A stretch of DNA of 8,583 nucleotides from Anaerolineae bacterium (lineage in GTDB: Bacteria > Chloroflexota > Anaerolineae > Anaerolineales > Anaerolineaceae), in NCBI GenBank assembly GCA_016213455.1, contig JACRAG010000110.1, positions 1 to 8,583 on the forward strand, read 5' to 3'. The notes under the pieces are model-generated. The model ran no database searches, was not told where the DNA came from, and worked only from the letters and a program-made list of their open reading frames with translations. The translations under genes were made by a program, and so were the position numbers. Within the stretch, counting starts at the first letter, position 1. Every line of letters begins with the position of its first letter. Below, one piece after another: positions 1 through 8,583 of this stretch.

Positions 1-2
1 AG

Positions 3-2525
3 AGAGCACATCTGTTGGGAGATCTTCACCCCGGCACTGCGCTATCGGATCCCCTCCCGTACTTTGTACTGAACAAGCTGCTGGTTTACACCCCGGAATT
101 TTTCACAGAGGTAGAGCCCTGGGTGACAGATGGAACGCCTCAGGGAACCCGCCTGCTGAAGAACTTCAACCCGAACGGTTCCTCCTATCTTACCTATCTA
201 TTGACCGCCAATGGATGGGCATACTTCGGCATCGACGATGGCGAGCACGGCAACGAGCTCTGGCGCACCGACGGCACGCCTGAAAACACCACTCTGGTCG
301 CCGATATCAATCCTGGTCCTGAAGGCAGCTACCCTGCCACCATGATCCATCAGGGTGATTGGTTATATTTCGTCGCCACCATCAATAATTATCCCGCCTT
401 GTGGCGCACTGACGGCACAACCGCAAATACCCAGCGAATTGGGGCAGTGAACCTCGCCAAGCCTGGATTGGGGATGCTCAATTCCCAGGTTTTTTTCCTC
501 GGGTATGATCCGGATACGGGTGCAATCAACCTGTGGCACACAACACCAGACGGTGGGGATGTTGAAAACTTGAATGTGATTATTTGTCAGGACAACTGCC
601 CATATTATGATTGGCCTTCATTTTACAACTTGAACGGGAAGCTGTACTTTGTCAATAACAATCGTCTATGGGTCAGCGACGGCACCACCAGCGGCATAAG
701 CGTGGTGAAGATCCTGGCGGACCCTGAATTCAGGCCCTGGTTATTCAAAAAACTGGGAAACAAGCTTTACCTGACTGCCGGAGATGGAACCGGAAAAAAG
801 GCGATATGGGTTAGCGATGGCACCGAAGCCGGCACGCACCTGGTCGCATCGCAAGCAGGACAGCAGGCTTTCAGCGATCCAGCTTACCTGACGATATCCG
901 GAGGCAAGTTGTACTTCTCCGCAAGCGACCCCGTCCACGGGAATGAGTTGTGGGCGCTTGACGACTCCGGCGAGGCATACCTGTTCAAGGATTTGGTGCC
1001 AGGCATCAAGAGTGGCACGCCGATCTTCCTGACCGACATCAACGGCACGTTGTATTTTGCCGGCGGCGATTCCGATTGCGTATTCGGCGCCAATTTGTGG
1101 CGCTCGCAAGGCTCCGCGGATGACACGCAAATCGTCACCGACATCAATCCCAAAGGGTCGGACCGGGTCACCTACCTGACCGCCTGGAACGGCAGGCTGG
1201 CGTTCTCAGCCGGTGACGGTGTGCACGGCGAAGAGCTGTGGTTCAGCGACGGCACGCCCGCCGGACCCGCCATGATACTCGACCAGAACACATACCCCGC
1301 TGGCGGATTTGTTAAGCCCGGAAAAATGTTCAAAAACCAGTTTTACTTTACCAATACGGACGATGGAGGCAGCTTGTGGCGTACCAACGGCACCCCACAG
1401 GGCACGGAATTGTTTTACCCCGATATTAATGCAAGTTTGGATTCATTCAGTCTTATTACAAAATACTACGACGGCCCAGCAGAGCTGAATGGGATTTTAT
1501 ATTTTCCAGCATGGGATGACAAGCGGGGCACCCAGCTCTGGCGCACCGACGGCACCCCCGGCGGCACTTACCCCGTGACCAATCAGAATCCAGATACCGG
1601 CGGCATTTCGATCGGGGATATCATCAGCGCGGATGGTTACATCTGGTTCACTGGTATTCAATCCAGCGGATTTGGACAGCCAAACATCAATTTTTACCGC
1701 ACCGATGGCACCCTGACAGGGACTACACAAATCGACAACTTGGTACCGAATGGGATGGCTGTGCTGAATAATCGCGGAATCCTTAAGGTCGGCGCTTATT
1801 ATTACCGGACTGTCTCCAATGGCAGCATCGAATTTTTCGACGATGCCTTGGGAACTGAAGACACCTTTGTCTTCTTTTGGGTTCAAATCAGCGGAGACCG
1901 CCTGTTCTTCTCTCATGATGGGCCTTTATACATGACCGATGGCAATTCGGTCACCGTGATTAAAGATCAAGCTGAAGTAGAGATTAACCGAGCAGCCTAT
2001 CTGACCAACCTGAACGGTGACATTTATTTCACCGAATATGCAAATCATGAAACCTGGATATATAAGCTTCCAGCCGGCAGCGACAAAGCCCAACCGGTAA
2101 AAAGGATTTCCCCTTCTGGTGACGCCATGCTGCTCACCCCGGTCGGCAACAAAGTCGTTTTCAAAGTAGGGGTAGAATATTTCCCGGGAGAGCTTTGGGT
2201 AACGGATGGCACCGAAAACGGCACCCACCGCATCTGCGAATCTTGCGATCTCCAGGTGGGAGACTTTATGGAGGCAAGCCAGGGATTGGCGTTCTTTGAC
2301 GGCATCGACACAACCCACGGAAAAGAGTTATGGGTTACCGACGGAACCGAAAGTGGCACGACTCTTTTCATGGACATCAACCCTGGGACAGCTTCTTCCA
2401 ACCCCAGTTATCTTTACGCGATGGGCGATACGCTTTTCTTCAACGCCGACGACGGCTTGCACGGCATGGAGCCCTGGGTGGTGCCATCCTATCGCAAGGT
2501 GTTCCTGCCGCTGGTGCGGCGGTAG
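3..2525 (+). CDS. ELWxxDGT-repeat protein, probably secreted or surface-located (5' end missing)
   Basis: The frame is open from the first in-frame codon at 3 to TAG at 2523-2525, giving 840 visible residues. A TTG at 15 could be read as a start, but it has no ribosome-binding site or signal peptide. The first residues (LLGDLHPGTALSDP) also match the middle of a repeat unit (GTxLVxDINPGxxxSxP), so the gene almost certainly begins upstream. The protein is made of ELWxxDGTxxGT units alternating with GxLYFxAxD strands, about 44-54 residues apart. It ends in a short basic tail, YRKVFLPLVRR (codons 2490-2522). Such repeats are known in large exported proteins of Chloroflexota, Bacteroidota and myxobacteria, where they are predicted to be beta-rich, possibly propeller-like. 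The molecular function is unknown. No enzymatic motif, metal site or membrane span is visible. It converges with the acetyltransferase gene, with 54 nt between the two stop codons. Family assignment is confident; location and function are inferred. Confidence 0.9.
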   Translation, partial: RAHLLGDLHPGTALSDPLPYFVLNKLLVYTPEFFTEVEPWVTDGTPQGTRLLKNFNPNGSSYLTYLLTANGWAYFGIDDGEHGNELWRTDGTPENTTLVADINPGPEGSYPATMIHQGDWLYFVATINNYPALWRTDGTTANTQRIGAVNLAKPGLGMLNSQVFFLGYDPDTGAINLWHTTPDGGDVENLNVIICQDNCPYYDWPSFYNLNGKLYFVNNNRLWVSDGTTSGISVVKILADPEFRPWLFKKLGNKLYLTAGDGTGKKAIWVSDGTEAGTHLVASQAGQQAFSDPAYLTISGGKLYFSASDPVHGNELWALDDSGEAYLFKDLVPGIKSGTPIFLTDINGTLYFAGGDSDCVFGANLWRSQGSADDTQIVTDINPKGSDRVTYLTAWNGRLAFSAGDGVHGEELWFSDGTPAGPAMILDQNTYPAGGFVKPGKMFKNQFYFTNTDDGGSLWRTNGTPQGTELFYPDINASLDSFSLITKYYDGPAELNGILYFPAWDDKRGTQLWRTDGTPGGTYPVTNQNPDTGGISIGDIISADGYIWFTGIQSSGFGQPNINFYRTDGTLTGTTQIDNLVPNGMAVLNNRGILKVGAYYYRTVSNGSIEFFDDALGTEDTFVFFWVQISGDRLFFSHDGPLYMTDGNSVTVIKDQAEVEINRAAYLTNLNGDIYFTEYANHETWIYKLPAGSDKAQPVKRISPSGDAMLLTPVGNKVVFKVGVEYFPGELWVTDGTENGTHRICESCDLQVGDFMEASQGLAFFDGIDTTHGKELWVTDGTESGTTLFMDINPGTASSNPSYLYAMGDTLFFNADDGLHGMEPWVVPSYRKVFLPLVRR
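120..2477 (+). repeat. Tandem ELWxxDGT protein repeats, 17 units
   Basis: The conserved Trp (or Tyr) of each unit begins at 120, 261, 402, 534, 669, 807, 951, 1098, 1239, 1377, 1539, 1695 (Tyr), 1929 (Tyr), 2061 (Tyr), 2196, 2331 and 2475. Spacing is 132-162 nt (44-54 residues) except between 1695 and 1929 (78 residues), where a worn unit may sit at YYRT, Tyr codon 1803. Best-preserved units include those at 261 (ELWRTDGT), 1539 (QLWRTDGT), 2196 (ELWVTDGT) and 2331 (ELWVTDGT). Worn units lacking DGT are at 534, 951, 1098 and 2061. The last unit keeps only EPWV before the tail. Confidence 0.9.
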
Positions 2526-2546
2526 GGGCTGACAAGATCAGCACAC

Positions 2547-2581
2547 CGGCTCACCCTTCCATCGGGTGAGCCGTTTTTTTT
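2547..2581 (+). terminator. Rho-independent terminator of the ELWxxDGT gene
   Basis: A perfect 10-bp stem, CGGCTCACCC (2547-2556) with GGGTGAGCCG (2564-2573), closes a 7-nt loop and is followed by eight T (2574-2581). It starts 21 nt after the TAG of the repeat-protein gene. Read on the minus strand, the stem follows the acetyltransferase stop codon but has no T-tract after it, so it is a strong plus-strand terminator and at best a weak one for the opposing gene. Confidence 0.93.
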
Positions 2582-3134
2582 ACTCAATCGTTTTGACCAT
2601 ATACACGCTGTCCGCATAATCGTTCGGTCCCCACAACGCGCTGGCTTCTGCAGTGGAGAGGGGCAGCCTGACGAAACCGATTTTTTCATAAGCGTGGATG
2701 GCGCGCGGGTTGCGCGCCGAGGGCTGCACCATGAACTGGCGCACGTTCATGGTTTGCGCCAGGTGCTCGCACAGCGTCAGCAGCGCATCGCTGCCATATC
2801 CGCGCCCAGTGTATCGCTGCGCGCGCATCCACAAGTCCATCTCGGTACGCCGGACGCCCTCTCGCTCTTCGATGTCGTTGTAGTACACCTGCCCGACCGG
2901 TTCGCCTTCCACCAGGATGATATAGCAGCGCCCCAATTCCGGCGCAGAGCCGTCAAAGAAATGGGCTTTGTGATCCTCGCAAAACTCCTCCCAGGAGGGC
3001 GCTGGATTGTCCGGGAAAGTTGGCGGCCCCATCATCGCACTGGTGACATCCGAAAGCGCCGCCCACTCAAACACTGCCCGCCGGTCGTCGGGCGTGGCAG
3101 GACGCAATATGACTGTTTTACCCTTGATATTCAT
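2580..3134 (-). CDS. GNAT family N-acetyltransferase, AAC(6')-like
   Basis: The 184-residue cytoplasmic protein is predicted to transfer an acetyl group from acetyl-CoA to an amine; the substrate is unknown. The N-terminal strand VILRPATPDD (residues 8-17) is the usual GNAT beta-1 pattern. Residues 107-114 (RYTGRGYG) form the RxxGxG acetyl-CoA pyrophosphate loop, and NPRAIHAYEKIGF (142-154) is the late motif B with its conserved Asn and Tyr. The C-terminal half, including PSxRNxRAIxxYEKxGF and the closing YMVKT, resembles the aminoglycoside 6'-N-acetyltransferase AAC(6')-Ib group and related housekeeping acetyltransferases. Length is normal for a single-domain GNAT. ATG at 3134 fits the beta-1 start; the only Shine-Dalgarno-like run (GGGAG) lies about 14 nt upstream, which is long. 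It lies downstream of the orphan membrane gene on the same strand, but 188 nt of hairpin-rich DNA separates them, so co-transcription is uncertain. Resistance activity should not be assumed from this resemblance. Confidence 0.9.
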   Translation of the reverse strand: MNIKGKTVILRPATPDDRRAVFEWAALSDVTSAMMGPPTFPDNPAPSWEEFCEDHKAHFFDGSAPELGRCYIILVEGEPVGQVYYNDIEEREGVRRTEMDLWMRAQRYTGRGYGSDALLTLCEHLAQTMNVRQFMVQPSARNPRAIHAYEKIGFVRLPLSTAEASALWGPNDYADSVYMVKTIE

Positions 3135-3209
3135 GCTTGACTGTCAGACTCCCGGATTGATTTTATCGAAACGTGCGGTGCAATTCAACGCCTGTCCAGA
3201 GCCGCTGCC

Positions 3210-3240
3210 AGGGCTATTCGCAAAGTCTGCGATTAGCCCT
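3210..3240. repeat. Long imperfect inverted repeat (13-bp arms, 5-nt loop)
   Basis: AGGGCTATTCGCA (3210-3222) pairs with TGCGATTAGCCCT (3228-3240) with a single T-T mismatch around the loop AAGTC. No T-tract follows on the plus strand, and on the minus strand the stem is followed by GGCAGCGGCTC, so it is not a classic intrinsic terminator. It is the strongest of four adjacent hairpins in the 188-nt gap between the two minus-strand genes. It could be an RNA structure in the acetyltransferase leader or part of a dispersed intergenic repeat. Confidence 0.75.
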
Positions 3241-3252
3241 GAATCCACCCCC

Positions 3253-3286
3253 GCGGCTTCGCCGCCGCCCCCACAGGAAAGGGGGC
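3253..3286. repeat. Two adjacent GC-rich hairpins
   Basis: GCGGC (3253-3257) pairs with GCCGC (3261-3265) across a TTC loop. Immediately next to it, GCCCCC (3267-3272) pairs with GGGGGC (3281-3286) across an 8-nt loop. Both are short but perfect. Together with the inverted repeat at 3210-3240 they make this intergenic segment unusually structured. Runs of this kind (C-rich arm, short purine spacer, G-rich arm, then AAAA) often belong to dispersed intergenic repeats, but no second copy is present in the window. Confidence 0.55.
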
Positions 3287-3302
3287 AAAAGAATATCGAA
3301 CA

Positions 3303-3321
3303 GCCGTGGACCCGCCACGGC
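3303..3321 (-). terminator. Possible weak terminator of the orphan membrane gene
   Basis: GCCGTGG (3303-3309) and CCACGGC (3315-3321) form a perfect 7-bp stem with a 5-nt loop, beginning one nucleotide beyond the TAA (3325-3323) of the minus-strand gene. On the minus strand the sequence after the stem is TGTTCGATATTCTTTTG, T-rich but interrupted, so termination would be leaky. On the plus strand the stem is followed by ATTACTTTATTTTTG, but no plus-strand gene precedes it. Confidence 0.45.
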
Positions 3322-3322
3322 A

Positions 3323-3898
3323 TTACTTTATTTTTGTCCCCCGTCCCCCGACATCCCACCAGGTCGGCGAGCCGTCTTCGATGAACAGGGCAAAGAACCA
3401 GCCTACACACACCACCCCGATGATCAGGGGGATCAGCAGCAAAAGTGCTTCCGGCGTACGCGCCACGCGGCGCACTTCGCTGTCAAAAGTTGTAGGGCAG
3501 GAGAGAACCTGCCCATTCCCGTCCAACGCCAGGTACACCGGCTGCAGGAGGCTGCCTGCGCGGACCAACTGGCGCGTACCTGCCAACGTGGTCCGCTCCC
3601 TGACCCAATCCGGGGCGGGGTGGACAGCATAGTCAAAAGCCGGTTTCACGCAGCGCTGCCAGGCGCCGTCTTTCAGGCAGTACAGGGTCTGGTCAGCGCC
3701 CAGTACGAACAGGCGCTGGTTGTAGCTCCCCAGCAGCTCGCCCGCCGGAACGTTCAGCGGCGGCAGTGCGCTCCAGCTGGAGCACTGCCAAAAGCGCAGC
3801 GCGTCGAATAGGGTCATGCCCGCCAGCAGCATCAATGTGGCGGTGCCAACCGCCACCAGGCTCAAGGGTGATATGGAAAAGGTGATTCGTTGGGTCAT
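3323..3898 (-). CDS. Orphan protein with two membrane segments and an extracytoplasmic Cys-containing domain
   Basis: I do not recognise a named family. The 191-residue product has a membrane segment at about residues 12-34, a polar stretch of about 115 residues, a second membrane segment at about 151-173 (ALLLLIPLIIGVVCVGWFF), and a short tail with WW and a basic end. Arginine near the N-terminus favours both ends inside and the middle domain outside. That domain has four Cys (39, 74, 83, 134), enough for two disulfides. Its segment LFVLGADQTLYCLKDGAWQRC looks like one blade of a propeller-type repeat (strand, xDGxLY, turn, W). Similar short proteins with CxxW near the first span are frequent in Anaerolineae genomes, from memory. 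The ATG at 3898 is preceded by a weak AGAG five bases away. A possible -10 (TAGAAT, minus strand, 3934-3929) lies just upstream, without a convincing -35. It is divergent from the starch-enzyme gene; nothing else ties the two together. Confidence 0.75.
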   Translation of the reverse strand: MTQRITFSISPLSLVAVGTATLMLLAGMTLFDALRFWQCSSWSALPPLNVPAGELLGSYNQRLFVLGADQTLYCLKDGAWQRCVKPAFDYAVHPAPDWVRERTTLAGTRQLVRAGSLLQPVYLALDGNGQVLSCPTTFDSEVRRVARTPEALLLLIPLIIGVVCVGWFFALFIEDGSPTWWDVGGRGTKIK

Positions 3899-4054
3899 GG
3901 GGGTCTCTGTGCCATCGCGATTGCATTGATTCTACATCCAGGCGCACTTTTCGAAACTGCCAAAGGCATGGCAATCCACCTTCCGCAAACAGGTCCCAAC
4001 CTGGACCAAAACTGGCCTTTTTGACTATTTTTAACATCAATTTTGTTTACTTAA

Positions 4055-4083
4055 TTGACATGTCTTTTTGAATTTGCTACTAT
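4055..4083 (+). promoter_or_regulatory. Sigma-70-type promoter of the starch-enzyme gene
   Basis: A consensus -35 box TTGACA (4055-4060) is followed after exactly 17 nt by TACTAT (4078-4083), a 4/6 match to the -10 consensus that is helped by an upstream TG (TGC-TACTAT, extended -10). The roughly 38 bases before the -35 are very AT-rich and could serve as an UP element. Transcription would begin near 4090, leaving a leader of about 120 nt. Confidence 0.72.
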
Positions 4084-4107
4084 GCTTACAACAGCCACTT
4101 AACAAAA

Positions 4108-4179
4108 ATGCAAGGTGCCGCATGGCGCCGTCATCACAGCGGGGGCAACACCTGGCTCATCTTCTTTTTCCTCAACTGA
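4108..4179 (+). other. Possible small leader ORF (23 residues)
   Basis: ATG at 4108 opens a frame of 23 codons ending at TGA 4177-4179, inside the predicted leader and 21 nt before the AAAAGGAG of the main gene. The peptide is basic in the middle (RRHH) and hydrophobic at the end (WLIFFFLN). There is no Shine-Dalgarno sequence, only A-rich bases, before the ATG. A 6-bp hairpin with one G-U pair (4114-4119 with 4124-4129) overlaps its start. It may be chance; listed because it sits entirely within the 5' leader. Confidence 0.2.
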
Positions 4180-4197
4180 GTCCGTGCCTGGGATCTC

Positions 4198-4205
4198 AAA
4201 AGGAG
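4198..4205 (+). promoter_or_regulatory. Ribosome-binding site that fixes the starch-enzyme start
   Basis: AAAAGGAG ends 8 nt before ATG 4214 and 5 nt before an in-frame GTG 4211. The spacing favours the ATG, which also starts a typical signal peptide (MKKR then a hydrophobic core). The frame stays open up to GTG 4115, but that upstream start has no Shine-Dalgarno sequence and would bury the signal peptide. Confidence 0.9.
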
Positions 4206-4213
4206 TTTGCGTG

Positions 4214-8413
<4,200 letters not shown>

Positions 8414-8420
8414 ACCCTGC

Positions 8421-8442
8421 CGGCTGCGTGAACGCGCAGCCG
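8421..8442. terminator. Hairpin directly after the starch-enzyme stop
   Basis: CGGCTGCG (8421-8428) pairs perfectly with CGCAGCCG (8435-8442) across a 6-nt loop, starting 7 nt after the TGA. It is followed by CGCTGAGACAATAAAAAG with no T-tract, so on its own it is not a standard intrinsic terminator. It may protect the 3' end of the mRNA or act with the larger hairpin just downstream. Confidence 0.5.
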
Positions 8443-8453
8443 CGCTGAGACAA

Positions 8454-8494
8454 TAAAAAGCGCTCCGGACGGCACAAACCCCGTCCGGAGCGCT
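8454..8494 (-). terminator. Strong hairpin terminator, T-tract on the minus strand
   Basis: AGCGCTCCGGACGG (8459-8472) pairs perfectly with CCGTCCGGAGCGCT (8481-8494), a 14-bp stem with an 8-nt loop. On the minus strand the stem runs straight into TTTTATTG (8458-8451), a good terminator for a gene arriving from the right edge. On the plus strand it is followed only by GGTTTCTATCG, so it would be a weaker stop for the starch-enzyme gene. It most likely serves both convergent transcripts. Confidence 0.75.
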
Positions 8495-8583
8495 GGTTTC
8501 TATCGCAAAGTCCGCTTATTCACAATCATCCGGAACAGAGCGGCGAATGCTCTAGTTCTCACCGTGCTGCATCGTGTCACCCA
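8495..8583. other. Window edge, no gene that can be assigned
   Basis: These 89 nt are too short to call. On the minus strand one frame is open from the edge to TAG at 8502-8500 and another to TAG at 8554-8552; either could be the last codons of a convergent gene that uses the terminator at 8454-8494. Neither tail is recognisable. No start codon with a ribosome-binding site is seen on the plus strand. Confidence 0.3.

Larger units (their letters stand above)
3899..4213. other. Divergent intergenic region
   Basis: This 315-nt stretch separates the orphan membrane gene (minus) from the starch-enzyme gene (plus). It carries a small inverted repeat TGCCA-N6-TGGCA (3958-3973), another GGTCC-N6-GGACC (3992-4007), an AT-rich block (about 4018-4056), the plus-strand promoter and the untranslated leader. 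The two inverted repeats could be operator sites, but they are short and no regulator gene is present. I see no RNA gene or riboswitch that I can name. Confidence 0.6.

Noticed and set aside
15..17. TTG as the real start of the ELWxxDGT gene
   Set aside because: The frame is open to the window edge, the first residues fall in the middle of a repeat unit, and neither a Shine-Dalgarno sequence nor a signal peptide is present.
3144..3410. Minus-strand 88-codon frame across the hairpin-rich gap
   Set aside because: It runs through the inverted repeats and the end of the orphan gene, has unusual Cys/Gly-rich translation and no ribosome-binding site; the hairpins explain the DNA better.
3693..4040. 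Minus-strand 115-codon frame overlapping the orphan membrane gene start
   Set aside because: It overlaps the better-supported membrane protein in another frame and its translation has no membrane segment or family features.
4115..4213. N-terminal extension of the starch enzyme to GTG 4115
   Set aside because: No Shine-Dalgarno sequence precedes it, and AAAAGGAG plus a textbook signal peptide begin at 4214.

Overview
The window holds four protein-coding genes and looks like chromosome from a Gram-positive-like or monoderm bacterium. The best guess is a member of the Chloroflexota (Anaerolineae). That guess rests on three things: a long ELWxxDGT-repeat protein ending in a short basic FLPLVRR tail, a two-membrane-segment orphan protein of a kind common in that class, and a large modular secreted starch enzyme. 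It comes from family recognition, not a database search. No mobile element, CRISPR array, tRNA or rRNA was recognised.

Layout: (1) 3-2525, plus strand, the 3' part of a gene for a large repeat protein with 17 regularly spaced ELW-type units; its start lies outside the window. A strong intrinsic terminator follows at 2547-2581. (2) 2580-3134, minus strand, a GNAT acetyltransferase converging on the first gene; its stop codon overlaps the terminator T-tract. (3) 3135-3322, a hairpin-rich gap. (4) 3323-3898, minus strand, an orphan protein with two membrane segments and a Cys-containing outer domain. (5) 3899-4213, a divergent intergenic region with an AT-rich block, a good sigma-70-type promoter and a leader of about 120 nt. 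(6) 4214-8413, plus strand, a 1399-residue secreted amylopullulanase-like enzyme. (7) 8414-8583, two hairpins, the second a 14-bp perfect stem whose T-tract faces the minus strand, which suggests that a convergent gene ends just past the window.

The genes do not form one operon or an obvious pathway. The starch enzyme has its own promoter, ribosome-binding site and downstream hairpins, and appears to be a stand-alone exoenzyme that binds and cuts alpha-glucans outside the cell. No transporter, regulator or second glycosidase is visible. The repeat protein is probably also exported or surface-located, but the window lacks its N-terminus. I saw no convincing new multi-gene system. The least explained items are the orphan membrane protein, the structured gap at 3210-3321, the C-terminal FLPLVRR tail and the unnamed module in the starch enzyme.
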